NCBI GenBank assembly: GCA_002337455.1 | Contig: DDGC01000014.1 | Location: 84,251-148,250 of the forward strand | From: Rhizobiales bacterium UBA1912 | GTDB lineage: Bacteria > Pseudomonadota > Alphaproteobacteria > Rhizobiales > Devosiaceae | Direction of reading: 5' to 3' | DNA length: 64,000 nucleotides | Shown: piece by piece, positions 8,076 through 16,368 of the stretch | Layout: each line of letters begins with the position of its first letter | Numbering within the stretch: the first letter of the stretch is position 1 | Notes under the pieces: generated by a model | Database searches by the model: none | Seen by the model: only the letters and a program-made list of their open reading frames with translations | Told to the model about the DNA's origin: nothing | Program-made: the position numbers and the translations under genes

Positions 8076-9569
8076 ATGTCCTACGCCGATCTCGAAACCC
8101 TTGGCAAAAAGCTCGAATCCATAGAGCACGCCATCGCCATTCTCTCGGCGGACGAGGCAACCAACATGCCGGTCGGCGGGGGTGAAAAGCGCGCAGAATC
8201 GGTGTCGTTCCTGTACGGGTTGCGCCACGAAACCGCCACCGCGCCCGAGATCGGCGACTGGATCGCCAAGGCCGAATCCGAAGACCTTTCGGACGATCAG
8301 AAACTGGCCGTGCGTGAATTCAAGCGCGTCTATACCAACGCAACCTGCCTGCCCGCCGATTTCGTGGTCCGCAAATCCCAGGCCGAAATACGCTCCGAGC
8401 AGCTCTGGCGCGATCTGCGCGCCAAGAACGACTGGGCAAACTTTGCCCCCGCGCTCGAAGGCGTCGTCGCGCTAGCCCGCGAGGAAGCGCAAATGCGCGC
8501 CGATGTGCTCGGGCTGGCCCCCTATGACGCGCTGATGGAGCAGTTCGACCCCGGCAACCGCGTTGCCGATGTCGCCCCGGTTCTCGAAAAACTCAAAGCC
8601 TTCCTCGTCGATTTCGTGCCCGAGGCACTCGATGCGCAGGAAAGCCGCTACGCCAGGCGCCCGGCCAAATCGGTCGAGGGCCCTTTCCCGATTGAAAAGC
8701 AGCGCGAACTCGGCCTCTCGATGATGCAGGCGCTTGGGTTCGATTTCACCCATGGCCGGCTCGACGTCTCCCACCACCCCTTCTGCGGCGGTGTGCCCAC
8801 CGACGTGCGCATGACCACGCGCTACAAGACCGAGGAATTTCTGACGGCCCTCATGGGCGTTTTGCACGAAACCGGCCACGCGCTTTACGAGCAGGGTCTG
8901 CCCAAGGACCTCTCGCACATGGCCGTCGGCCAGGCGCGCGGCATGGCCATGCACGAAAGCCAGTCCCTGTTCGTCGAACAGCAACTGGCCCACGCCCCCC
9001 AGTTCTGGCACTGGGCCATGCCCATCGTGTCCCAGCACCTTGGCGCTGACGCGCTCAAGGGTTGGGAGATCGAGGACGTGGTGGCCGAGGTCAACAAAGT
9101 CCAGCGCGGCTTCATCCGCGTCGATGCGGACGAGGTGACTTACCCGCTCCACATCATCTTGCGCTTCGAACTCGAACAGGCGCTGATCGGCGGCGATCTC
9201 GAAGTGGTCGACCTGCCCGAAGCCTGGGACGCGAAAATGACCCAGTATCTGGGGCTCTCGACCATCGATAACCCCAAGGACGGCCCCATGCAGGACGTCC
9301 ACTGGCCCGCCGGCGCCTTCGGCTATTTCCCCTCCTACACGCTCGGCGCCATGCTGGCCGCCCAGCAATGGCAGGCCATCGAAAAGGCCCGCCCCAATGT
9401 GCTCGATGAAATTGCAAAGGGTGATTTTTCCGGCGTCAACCAATGGCGCAGCGACAATATCTGGTCGCAAGGCTCGCGCTATTCGACCCCCGACCTCATC
9501 AAGCGCGCCACCGGCTCAACGCTCGACCCCGACATCTTCATCGCTCACTTGAAAAAGCGCTACGGGTAG
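8076..9569 (+). CDS. M32-family metallocarboxypeptidase (carboxypeptidase Taq type)
   Basis: 497 residues, the standard M32 length. These cytoplasmic zinc enzymes remove C-terminal amino acids from peptides. The zinc site is HETGH at residues 264-268, with the third ligand expected in AMHESQSLF (HE at residues 293-294). Other family segments are VPTDVRMTTRY and the C-terminal NIWSQGSRY. The ATG at 8076 is chosen because the protein then starts at the family N-terminal helix (YADLETLGKKLESIEHA) and GGAG lies 8 nt upstream. It sits between the flgH terminator and a repeat element. No flagellar link is evident. Confidence 0.95.
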   Translation: MSYADLETLGKKLESIEHAIAILSADEATNMPVGGGEKRAESVSFLYGLRHETATAPEIGDWIAKAESEDLSDDQKLAVREFKRVYTNATCLPADFVVRKSQAEIRSEQLWRDLRAKNDWANFAPALEGVVALAREEAQMRADVLGLAPYDALMEQFDPGNRVADVAPVLEKLKAFLVDFVPEALDAQESRYARRPAKSVEGPFPIEKQRELGLSMMQALGFDFTHGRLDVSHHPFCGGVPTDVRMTTRYKTEEFLTALMGVLHETGHALYEQGLPKDLSHMAVGQARGMAMHESQSLFVEQQLAHAPQFWHWAMPIVSQHLGADALKGWEIEDVVAEVNKVQRGFIRVDADEVTYPLHIILRFELEQALIGGDLEVVDLPEAWDAKMTQYLGLSTIDNPKDGPMQDVHWPAGAFGYFPSYTLGAMLAAQQWQAIEKARPNVLDEIAKGDFSGVNQWRSDNIWSQGSRYSTPDLIKRATGSTLDPDIFIAHLKKRYG

Positions 9570-9614
9570 GGCTCTGACTGGAGCGGGGCCTTCCGCGCTC
9601 CATCCCCCAACGCT

Positions 9615-9711
9615 GTCACCCCGGCCTTGAGCCGGGGTCCAGTACACTCCGCATTGGAGACGGAACCTTAGCGCTGCCGGTTACTGGGTCCGGGTCTTCG
9701 CCCGGGATGAC
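9615..9711. repeat. REP-like inverted pair, copy 1
   Basis: Two facing palindromic units: GTCACCCCGGCCTTGAGCCG continuing into GGGTCCAGTA, and an inverted partner CTGGGTCCGGGTCTTCGCCC ending in GGGATGAC. The outer ends are inverted copies of each other (GTCAYCCCGG). The element lies between convergent genes and has close copies at 32717 and 38389 and a partial one at 25950. Confidence 0.8.
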
Positions 9712-9738
9712 GATGGAGTGAAGTCCAAAAGTCCGCGC

Positions 9739-10698
9739 CTAAAACGGCACGCTCGCCCCGACCGTGACCCCGGCATGCCCGGCCACCGACCACGCCCAGA
9801 GCGGGCCAGTCTGCGGGCCGCTTGCGCTGCCGAAGGTCACTCCGCCCAGCCCCAATTGCCCGCCGGCGAAGACGCTTGCTGAAAGCTCGGCGCCCTGCTC
9901 GGTTTCATAGCGGTAGGCAGCCTCGGCCAGCCCGCCGACCGTCGCCAGATCATAAAACACGTTGGGCACGCTCCCAAGGTCGGAGCGCAGATAGTGGCTG
10001 TCGGTAACTCCGAGATAGCCGCCATTGATTTCGAACCGCAAATCGATGGTCTCGGCTTCGGAAATTTCATTCTCCAGCCACACGCCCACCCCGGCAGAAG
10101 CCGAAAACAGATCGTGGCCGATCACCGTGACATTGGACGCAATCGGGCCGCTGGGGCAAGCAGCCCCGCACCGCAGCCCGGTAATACCATAGCGCTCCAG
10201 CCCGAAACCGCCGGTCACGTAAGGCCGCACCACCATCTCGTTCCACACAAGCGTTCCATCACTCGGCAATCCATACCGCAGCGCGACGCTGCCGCCATTG
10301 CCCAGCGTGATGTCGCTGAAGGTTTCCGAATAGAGTGCCTGTCCGGCCTCGTAATCGCGATCCCCGAACGTGCCGCCCGCCGCGATGGGGAAGCCGGCGA
10401 TCAGATCGAACCAACCCTCTTGCCCGCGTCCCGTGACGACGATTTCGATATCTGCATTATAGAGCGGCTCATAGCTCAGGATCGACGTCGGATCGCCATA
10501 GCTTGCAAACCCCGATCCGCCAGGCGGCGTAAGGTGTGACGCGTCGTGATTGAGCGAGAGATACCCCGCGCTCAGCCGCACCTGCGAGCCGATCGAGATG
10601 TCCATCGCAGCGGCCCCGGAGGTCATTACCGCCGTAAGCGCAAACACAGCAGTCGTGAGAAATGCTTTTGAGCCCATGCGGTTAGAAAGCGGCAGCAT
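9739..10698 (-). CDS. Putative outer-membrane beta-barrel protein
   Basis: 319 residues with a signal peptide (FLTTAVFALTAVMTSGAAA-MD). The mature part alternates polar and hydrophobic residues and is rich in Gly, Tyr, Ser and Thr, with recurring strand-like pieces (SVALRYGLPS, VRPYVTGGFGLERYG, AGVGVWLEN, LSASVFAGGQLGLGG). It ends in a terminal Phe (VTVGASVPF), the usual barrel-insertion signal. Two Cys (GLRCGAACPSG) could form a loop disulphide. An AGGGAAG ribosome-binding site precedes the ATG at 10698. An omptin-like or OmpA-like barrel is possible, but I see no protease or peptidoglycan-binding motif. Function unknown. Confidence 0.7.
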   Translation of the reverse strand: MLPLSNRMGSKAFLTTAVFALTAVMTSGAAAMDISIGSQVRLSAGYLSLNHDASHLTPPGGSGFASYGDPTSILSYEPLYNADIEIVVTGRGQEGWFDLIAGFPIAAGGTFGDRDYEAGQALYSETFSDITLGNGGSVALRYGLPSDGTLVWNEMVVRPYVTGGFGLERYGITGLRCGAACPSGPIASNVTVIGHDLFSASAGVGVWLENEISEAETIDLRFEINGGYLGVTDSHYLRSDLGSVPNVFYDLATVGGLAEAAYRYETEQGAELSASVFAGGQLGLGGVTFGSASGPQTGPLWAWSVAGHAGVTVGASVPF

Positions 10699-10766
10699 GG
10701 CTTCCCTGTCAACCTGCCGGCCTTGACTTGCACCGTTTCGCGCCTATTTTGACGCTCAACTGCAAC

Positions 10767-10874
10767 ACTGAGTGCTTCCAGGATAAGTGGGCACCACTTA
10801 TCCGGTTCTGAAGCGCGACAAAACAAAGACTTGGAGCAATTGAGGCGATTCGAAGAAGCGCCGAAATGCTCCAA
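10767..10874. repeat. Compound palindromic intergenic element, copy A
   Basis: It contains a perfect 10-bp inverted repeat, GGATAAGTGG (10781-10790) and CCACTTATCC (10794-10803), with a 3-nt loop. A conserved linker (GAAGCGCGACAAAACAAAGA) follows, then a second imperfect palindrome from TTGGAGCAATT (10831) to AAATGCTCCAA (10864-10874). A related copy lies at 58984-59040. From memory it resembles a repeat common between genes in Hyphomicrobiales. It occupies most of the 247-bp gap between the barrel gene and the ABC-F gene. Confidence 0.7.
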
Positions 10875-10945
10875 CAGGATGTGTGCCCAAATGGATTTTT
10901 CTCCGAAAGCAAATCGCCATTGCCTCGGAACGGAATCCATTCTTC

Positions 10946-12523
10946 ATGCCCGCACATATCACGCTTTCGCGCTTAAGCTTTTCAACGCCTGACGGCACGC
11001 AGCTTTTCTCAAGCCTCGATCTCGCCTTCGCTCGCCAGCGCACCGGCCTGGTGGGCCGCAATGGTGTGGGAAAATCGACGCTGTTCAAACTCATCACCGG
11101 CACGCTGATCCCGCAATCGGGCGGCGTCACCATCGATGGCACCATCGGCCTGTTGCGCCAATCGCTCAGGGCCGAGCCGGCCGAAACCATAGCCGATCTG
11201 TTCGGCGCTACCGCGCAGCTCGATCTCCTCGCTCGCGCCGCTGCCGGCACCGCGACCGCCGACGAGTTGGCCGATGCCGACTGGACAATCGAGGCCCGGC
11301 TCGAAGAAGCGCTGGAGCGCTTTTCCCTCGCCGCGACCGCCGATACCCCGCTCGAAACGCTGTCGGGCGGCCAGCGCACCCGCGCCATGCTGGCCGCGCT
11401 GGCGTTCGCCGATCCCGATTTCCTGCTGCTCGACGAGCCGACCAACAACCTCGACAGGGACGGTCGCGACGCCGTGATCGACCTGCTGGCCAATTGGCGC
11501 GGCGGCGCCATCGTCGTCAGCCACGACCGCGAATTGCTCGAAACCATGGACGCCATAGTGGAACTCACCAGCCTGGGCGCCACCACCTATGGCGGCAATT
11601 ACAGTCTCTATCGCGAGCGGAAGGCGGTCGAGTTGGCCGCCGCCGAGCACGATCTGGCCGGTGCCGAACGGCGCGCCTCCCTTGTAGACAAAAAGGCCCA
11701 GCAGACCCGCGAGCGTCAGCAAAAGTCCAACGCATCGGGCAAGCGCAAGCGCGCAAAGGGCGATATGCCCAAAATCCTGCTCAACGCCCGCAAGAACTCT
11801 GCCGAGAATTCGACGGGCGAAAATGCCCGCCTTGCCAACCGCTTGCGCGAACAGGCGGAATCCAATTCTCAAGCGGCGCGCGAGAAAATCGAAGTGCTCC
11901 AGCACGTGACGATCTCATTGCCACCCACCCATCTGCCCGCCGGCCGGAAAGTGTTGACCATCGATGCCGTGTCGGCGGGCTACGATCCGGATACTCCGAT
12001 CCTAAAGCATTTTTCCCTCGCCATCACCGGCCCCGAACGCATTGCCCTCGTCGGCCCCAACGGCTCTGGCAAGACCACCCTGCTCCGCCTCATATCCGGC
12101 AGCCTCGAACCGTTGGTCGGCACGGCCAGCGTCCACGTCTCCCACGCCCTGCTCGACCAGCAGGTCTCCATCCTCGATCCGCAGAAAACCGTGCGCGAAA
12201 ACTTTCTCGCCCTTAATCCGGCGTCGAGCGAGAACGCCTGCCGCTCCGCACTGGCACGCTTCAGGTTCAAGGCCGATGCCGCGCTGAAAATGACGGCATC
12301 GCTTTCGGGCGGCGAAACCCTGCGCGCCGGGCTGGCTTGTGTGCTGGGCGACACCCCGCCGCAACTGCTCATTCTCGATGAACCCACCAACCACCTCGAC
12401 CTCGATTCCATCGAGGCGGTCGAGGCCGGACTTCGCTTCTATGACGGTGCCCTGCTCGTCGTCAGCCACGACCGCCCGTTCCTCGATACCATCGGCATCA
12501 CGCGGGAGGTAAGGCTGGGGTAG
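10946..12523 (+). CDS. ABC-F family ATPase (duplicated ATP-binding cassettes, no membrane domain)
   Basis: 525 residues with two ABC cassettes. The first has Walker A GRNGVGKST (about residue 38), signature LSGGQRTRAML and Walker B LLLDEPTNNLD. The second has GPNGSGKTT, LSGGETLRAGL and LLILDEPTNHLD. Between them is a basic linker (KSNASGKRKRAKGDMPKILL) at the position of the tRNA-interacting linker of ABC-F proteins. ABC-F proteins act on the ribosome as translation or antibiotic-protection factors, not as transporters. The ATG at 10946 is chosen over a GTG at 10883 because the family starts with a strand like ITLSRLSFS. I cannot place it confidently among EttA, Uup, YheS or YbiT. Confidence 0.9.
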   Translation: MPAHITLSRLSFSTPDGTQLFSSLDLAFARQRTGLVGRNGVGKSTLFKLITGTLIPQSGGVTIDGTIGLLRQSLRAEPAETIADLFGATAQLDLLARAAAGTATADELADADWTIEARLEEALERFSLAATADTPLETLSGGQRTRAMLAALAFADPDFLLLDEPTNNLDRDGRDAVIDLLANWRGGAIVVSHDRELLETMDAIVELTSLGATTYGGNYSLYRERKAVELAAAEHDLAGAERRASLVDKKAQQTRERQQKSNASGKRKRAKGDMPKILLNARKNSAENSTGENARLANRLREQAESNSQAAREKIEVLQHVTISLPPTHLPAGRKVLTIDAVSAGYDPDTPILKHFSLAITGPERIALVGPNGSGKTTLLRLISGSLEPLVGTASVHVSHALLDQQVSILDPQKTVRENFLALNPASSENACRSALARFRFKADAALKMTASLSGGETLRAGLACVLGDTPPQLLILDEPTNHLDLDSIEAVEAGLRFYDGALLVVSHDRPFLDTIGITREVRLG

Positions 12524-12531
12524 ACAGAAAA

Positions 12532-12562
12532 CGGCCCGCCGAAGTGTTCCTTCAACGGGCCG
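12532..12562 (-). terminator. Terminator of dksA
   Basis: On the minus strand CGGCCCG (12556-12562) and CGGGCCG (12532-12538) close a long hairpin with an inner TGAAG/CTTCG pairing, followed by TTTTC. It lies 28 bp after the dksA stop and also faces the ABC-F gene. Confidence 0.6.
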
Positions 12563-12589
12563 CTGCAAGTGATTCCAGTGATTCAACAA

Positions 12590-13009
12590 TCAGTCGTCAC
12601 GATAGACCTTTTCACGCCGCTCGTGCATCTCCTGGGCCTCAAGGCTCAGGGTCGCAATCGGGCGGGCGTCGAGACGGGCAAGCCCGATCGGTTCGCCGGT
12701 TTCTTCACAAAAGCCGTACGATCCATCTTCGATCCGCTTGAGCGCGGCATCGATCTTGGCGATCAACTTGCGCTGGCGGTCGCGGGTGCGCAGTTCGAGC
12801 GCCCTGTCGCTTTCCGAGGAGGCCCGGTCAGCCATATCGGGATGATTGGTATTTTCTTCCTGCAGGGTTTCGAGAGTTCCGCGGCTTTCGCGAAGGATCT
12901 CGTCCTTCCAGGCGTTGAGCTTCTTCCGGAAGTATTCGCGCTGACGCGCATTCATGAATTCTTCGTCCTCGGAAGGACGGTAGTCGTCTGCAAGGGCCTC
13001 GACCGACAT
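12590..13009 (-). CDS. dksA: RNA polymerase-binding transcription factor DksA, zinc-finger Cys mostly lost
   Basis: 139 residues. DksA enters the RNA polymerase secondary channel and works with ppGpp in the stringent response. The coiled-coil tip region and the stretch ERTRDRQRKLIAKIDAALKRI-like (here LRTRDRQRKLIAKIDAAL) are typical, followed by the finger fold YGFCEETGEPIGLARLDARP and IATLS. Only the first of the four zinc Cys remains (CEET for CxxC, then Ser and Ala at the second pair). The ATG at 13009 is favoured over the one at 13033 because AGGGGAG lies about 10 nt before it. It is a single gene followed by its own terminator. Confidence 0.92.
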   Translation of the reverse strand: MSVEALADDYRPSEDEEFMNARQREYFRKKLNAWKDEILRESRGTLETLQEENTNHPDMADRASSESDRALELRTRDRQRKLIAKIDAALKRIEDGSYGFCEETGEPIGLARLDARPIATLSLEAQEMHERREKVYRDD

Positions 13010-13198
13010 CGTAAGACTCACTCCCCTTTGCATCAGGTCGCCGCCTGTATAGTGGGGTCCAAGTTTCCGGGCAAATGGAAAGTGGCCAACGCGTTAACAA
13101 CACCGTGAGGTGCCGCAAACAGGTCACAGCACCGAAGCGCGGTCAGAAAAAGTTGCAGACTTTTTTCGGTTCGACCGGACCGGCCCAATCGGCGCGGA

Positions 13199-13615
13199 TC
13201 ACGCTCCAGGGTAGCGGCCCAGCTTGGCCAGTTCGACCTGGACCCGCAATTCGATATCGGCCACAATGTCTTCGAGCGCCGGCTCCATTTCCATTTTGGC
13301 CTGCTGCAGCAGCGAGACTGCCCGGTTGAGGCGTCCTTCGCCCACCTGCCCCACCAAAAGATCGGTCTGGATATCTTCGAGCAGGTCGAGAAGCGAATTG
13401 GCCCGCTTGACCGCCTTGCGCCGTCCGGTGGTCGCATCGTCCACCGCCTGCAGCGCCAGAAGCGCATCGATACCGCCCGCCGCGATTGGTGCCGAGGTCG
13501 GGGCGCTACGGGCCGAACCTTGCCCCGATTCGATCTGGAACGCTGGCCCCTGCGATTTCGCAGCGGTGCCTGGCCGGTTCGTGGTGATGATCCGCCCTGT
13601 TCCGTCGATCCGCAT
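13199..13615 (-). CDS. fliX: Flagellar assembly regulator FliX
   Basis: 138 residues. In Caulobacter FliX couples early basal-body assembly to the sigma-54 activator FlbD. The C-terminal core (GGIDALLALQAVDDATTGRR followed by KAVKRANSLLDLLEDIQ, ending IELRVQVELAKLGRYPG) matches FliX. The N-terminal 45 residues are Ser/Ala/Gly-rich and low in complexity, also as in FliX. It diverges from flgI as in Caulobacter, and CtrA-like boxes lie within 75 bp of its start. Its presence beside sigma-54-type promoters suggests an FlbD-like activator is encoded elsewhere. Confidence 0.88.
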   Translation of the reverse strand: MRIDGTGRIITTNRPGTAAKSQGPAFQIESGQGSARSAPTSAPIAAGGIDALLALQAVDDATTGRRKAVKRANSLLDLLEDIQTDLLVGQVGEGRLNRAVSLLQQAKMEMEPALEDIVADIELRVQVELAKLGRYPGA

Positions 13616-13637
13616 ATCTGGCCCGATTGGCTTGTGG

Positions 13638-13690
13638 TTAATGGACTGCTAACCGGCAGATTTTGCCTAAGGGAGTTAATTTACCCTTAA
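13638..13690. promoter_or_regulatory. CtrA boxes between fliX and flgI
   Basis: TTAATTTACCCTTAA at 13676-13690 is a perfect TTAA-N7-TTAA CtrA box. A second, weaker copy, TTAATGGACTGCTAAC, starts at 13638 (TTAA-N7-CTAAC). Both lie 23-75 bp upstream of the fliX ATG, a natural position for fliX control, and about 100 bp upstream of the flgI sigma-54 site. Confidence 0.7.
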
Positions 13691-13786
13691 CAACCCGGCA
13701 AACACTGCCCATCAGCGATGTCACGCCTCGCCGTCATTCAGATGATATCTCTTTAAAAACAGAAAGTTAGTCAGCCCGCCTCCTGT

Positions 13787-13802
13787 TTGGCACGCTTTTC
13801 GC
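13787..13802 (+). promoter_or_regulatory. Sigma-54 promoter of flgI-flgJ-flgN
   Basis: TTGGCACGCTTTTCGC (13787-13802) has GG (13789-13790) and GC (13801-13802) separated by exactly 10 nt, with the full TTGGCACG -24 block. It lies about 76 bp before the chosen flgI ATG and upstream of no other gene on this strand. Confidence 0.8.
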
Positions 13803-13877
13803 TCTATTGGGTGTGAATTGCGGCACGCCATCGTGGGGACGACGGCAAGCCGCCCGGAAACGGGGAATCGGACGAAG

Positions 13878-15002
13878 ATGAAAACAGGACTGTTTCGCAG
13901 GACATTGGCCATCGCCCTCACCGCAGCACTGGCGCTGACGGGGACATCTCCCGCGCTTGCGGCGCCGGCCCGCATCAAGGATATCGTGGAAATCGAGGGT
14001 ATCCGCGACAACCAGTTGATCGGCTACGGGCTTGTGGTCGGCCTCAACGGCACGGGCGACAGCCTCAACAACTCACCCTTCACCCGCCAGTCGCTGATCG
14101 CCATGCTTGAGCGCATGGGGGTCAACACCCGTGGCGAAACCCTGCGCACGGCAAATGTTGCCGCCGTGATGGTCACCGCCAATCTGCCTCCCTTTTCCAC
14201 GCAAGGCTCGCGCATCGACGTTTCGGTTGCCGCCATGGGCGATGCTTCGTCCCTGCAGGGCGGCACGCTTCTGGTCACCCCCCTGCTCGGTGCAGACGGC
14301 GAGGCCTACGCCATTGCGCAGGGCCCGGTCCTCATCAACGGCTTTTCGGCCCAGGGCGAGGCCGCAACGGTAATTTCGGGCGTCCCCACCACCGGCATGG
14401 TGTCCTCGGGCGGTCTGATCGAACGCGAGATCAACTTCGCGCTCGGCGCCCAGCACTCGGTCCGCCTCTCGTTGCGCAACCCCGACCTCACAACCTCGCG
14501 CCGCATCGCCCTGGCCATAAACGATCTGATCGGCCTGCCGGTCGCCATTCCCACAGACCCCGCAAATGTCCGGCTGTCCCTGCCAAACAATTTCAACGGC
14601 AACATCGTCGATCTTTTGACCGACATCGAGCAATTGGTCATCCAGACCGATCAGGCCGCCCGCATCGTCATCAACGAGAATTCCGGCATCATCGTCATTG
14701 GCCGCGACGTGCGCGTCTCCTCGGTGGCCATCGCGCACGCCAACCTGACCATTTCGATCGCCGAAAGCCCCAATGTCGTGCAACCCGAACCGTTCTCGCT
14801 GGGCGAGACCGCCGTCGAGCCGCGCACCCAGATCAACGTCAACGAAGACGCCACCCAGCTTGCGGTCGTGCCGGAATCGATCTCGCTGCAGCAGCTTGTC
14901 GATGGCCTCAACACCCTGGGCATCTCGCCGCGCGATCTGATCGCCATCCTGCAGGCCATCAAGGCCTCGGGCGCGCTGCAAGCCGAAATCGAGGTGATCT
15001 GA
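13878..15002 (+). CDS. flgI: Flagellar P-ring protein FlgI
   Basis: 374 residues from the ATG at 13878, which gives a signal peptide (LAIALTAALALTGTSPALA-AP). An upstream in-frame start at 13818 would add about 20 non-conserved residues close to the promoter. FlgI forms the periplasmic P ring around the rod. Diagnostic segments are RIKDIVEIEGIRDNQLIGYG, LVVGLNGTGDS and RINVSVAAMGDA-like (here RIDVSVAAMGDASSLQGGTL), with the C-terminal QLVDGLNTLGISPRDLIAIL. Its stop overlaps the flgJ start by one base (TGATG). Confidence 0.97.
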   Translation: MKTGLFRRTLAIALTAALALTGTSPALAAPARIKDIVEIEGIRDNQLIGYGLVVGLNGTGDSLNNSPFTRQSLIAMLERMGVNTRGETLRTANVAAVMVTANLPPFSTQGSRIDVSVAAMGDASSLQGGTLLVTPLLGADGEAYAIAQGPVLINGFSAQGEAATVISGVPTTGMVSSGGLIEREINFALGAQHSVRLSLRNPDLTTSRRIALAINDLIGLPVAIPTDPANVRLSLPNNFNGNIVDLLTDIEQLVIQTDQAARIVINENSGIIVIGRDVRVSSVAIAHANLTISIAESPNVVQPEPFSLGETAVEPRTQINVNEDATQLAVVPESISLQQLVDGLNTLGISPRDLIAILQAIKASGALQAEIEVI

Positions 15003-15316
15003 TGGCCGTTGCCCTCAACCCCGCCTACCAGTCCATGCCCGGCTACGCCAATCTGCGCGAAAAGGCCGTCGAACTCGAAGGCGTGTTTCTCAACACCCTC
15101 GTCTCGGAAATGTTCAAGGGGCTGGAAACCGACTCCATGTTCGGCGGCGGTCATGCCGAAGAAACATGGCGCGGCATGATGAGCGAACAATACGCGGCCG
15201 AAATGGCCCAGGCGGGCGGCATCGGCATTGCCGATCAGATGGTCGCAGCCCTTATCGAAATGCAGGCAGCGGAAAACAGCGCGCCTCAACTGTCATCCAT
15301 GGGAGCTTACAGATAA
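15002..15316 (+). CDS. flgJ: Rod-binding protein FlgJ, N-terminal domain only
   Basis: 104 residues covering only the rod-capping/rod-binding domain. The core reads LEGVFLNTLVSEMFKGLETD followed by FGGGHAEETWRGMMSEQYA, which matches FlgJ N-domains. The C-terminal peptidoglycan hydrolase domain of enteric FlgJ is absent, as is usual in alphaproteobacteria, where a separate lytic enzyme is used. It overlaps flgI and flgN by one base each, so the three genes are translationally coupled. Confidence 0.9.
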   Translation: MAVALNPAYQSMPGYANLREKAVELEGVFLNTLVSEMFKGLETDSMFGGGHAEETWRGMMSEQYAAEMAQAGGIGIADQMVAALIEMQAAENSAPQLSSMGAYR

Positions 15317-15783
15317 TGACCGCCGCAGAACGCCTCATAGCGCTTGAATCCCTGGATGCTGAATCCCTCTGCGCCCGCGCCGAAACCGCGCTCGGCGCCC
15401 TGGTCGAGGTCATGAACCGCGAAACCACCTATCTGCGCGCCGGCCACATGCGCGAGGCCACGGCGCTGACCGGCGAAAAGACCCAGCTCGCCCAGGATTA
15501 CGTCACGCTGGCCCGCGCCATCCAGCGCGCCGCGCCGCGCCTGAAGGCCGAAGCGCCCACCCGTATCGATGCCCTGCGCCGCGGCCACGAGGCGCTCGCC
15601 ACCCAGATGGCCGAAAACCTGCGGGTTCTGGCGACGGCGCGCACGGTCACCGAAAACCTCCTCTCGGACGTCGCCCGCGCCGCCGGCAATGCGGCAAAGC
15701 CCAAGACCTATGGCGCCGCCGGCCAGTCCCCCAAGCCCTCGGCAGAGTCCATGAAGGGCATTTCGATCAACCGGGCGCTGTAA
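15316..15783 (+). CDS. flgN: FlgN-like flagellar chaperone
   Basis: 155 residues, largely helical, with a coiled-coil region (about residues 20-115) and a disordered Ser/Pro/Lys tail ending in GISINRAL. In the FlgN family such proteins hold the hook-associated proteins FlgK and FlgL before export; both are encoded in this window. The ATG at 15316 overlaps the flgJ stop (TAATG) and is favoured over a start far upstream inside flgJ. Sequence conservation in this family is low, so the call rests on length, helical character and gene order. Confidence 0.7.
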   Translation: MTAAERLIALESLDAESLCARAETALGALVEVMNRETTYLRAGHMREATALTGEKTQLAQDYVTLARAIQRAAPRLKAEAPTRIDALRRGHEALATQMAENLRVLATARTVTENLLSDVARAAGNAAKPKTYGAAGQSPKPSAESMKGISINRAL

Positions 15784-15926
15784 TAAAGAGCAAGGGCCCC
15801 TTCGCCCGAAACGCAATCACTCCAATTTTCATAAAACACCACAGTCCCGCCTAACCCGCCTGACAGCCTTTGCGGCACATTATGCCCGGCAGATTTTGCC
15901 GCATTGGCCGAAGGAATGGTTAACAG

Positions 15927-16277
15927 GTGACGGGGTTCATTCCACCGCAGCAGGGCCCTCTGGGGATCGCTGCAGCCATGGCGCGACCGGCCGAACGGCC
16001 CGCAGCGCCACCGCCCCTTCGCGTCCGCGATTCCGCCGGTGCGAGCCTTGGCCAACCCCTCCCCAAGCGCCCCTCCCCGAACCGCCAAAGGCGGCAAAAT
16101 CCCGAGGAAGACCAGGCACTTGAGGGGCCTGTCTCGTCAGCAACCCTGCTCGAGACCAGCCTGATTGCATCGACGCTGGTCAATGCCGGGACAGAGCACA
16201 GCGCCGCCTTGATGCTGCGTAACGGCGCTTGGCAGCCACCGCAATCAAGCCTGACGCTGCGCGACCGTTCGGTCTAG
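15927..16277 (+). CDS. Hypothetical small protein upstream of the flagellins
   Basis: A 116-codon frame with a GTG start (15927) and AAGGA about 11 nt before it. The product is Pro/Arg/Ala-rich and apparently disordered for the first 70 residues. A more ordered, helix-prone stretch follows (SSATLLETSLIASTLVNAGT). I recognise no family. It lies between flgN and flagellin 1 on the same strand, where a small flagellar gene would be plausible. Compositional bias of GC-rich DNA could also produce such a frame, so it may not be real. Confidence 0.4.
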   Translation: MTGFIPPQQGPLGIAAAMARPAERPAAPPPLRVRDSAGASLGQPLPKRPSPNRQRRQNPEEDQALEGPVSSATLLETSLIASTLVNAGTEHSAALMLRNGAWQPPQSSLTLRDRSV

Positions 16278-16353
16278 CGCCAAAAGGTAAATTTACCTCT
16301 GCACGATCAGACTTTGTTAACCTTTCGGTAGCACTTGGCGCAGCACTGTATGG

Positions 16354-16368
16354 TTAACGCGCTCCTAA
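16354..16368. promoter_or_regulatory. CtrA-like box upstream of flagellin 1
   Basis: TTAACGCGCTCCTAA is TTAA-N7-CTAA, followed by C. It lies 46 bp before the flagellin ATG. A GTTAACC motif about 40 bp further upstream (near 16317) faces it in inverted orientation. No sigma-54 sequence with correct GG-N10-GC spacing was found in this gap. Confidence 0.4.
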
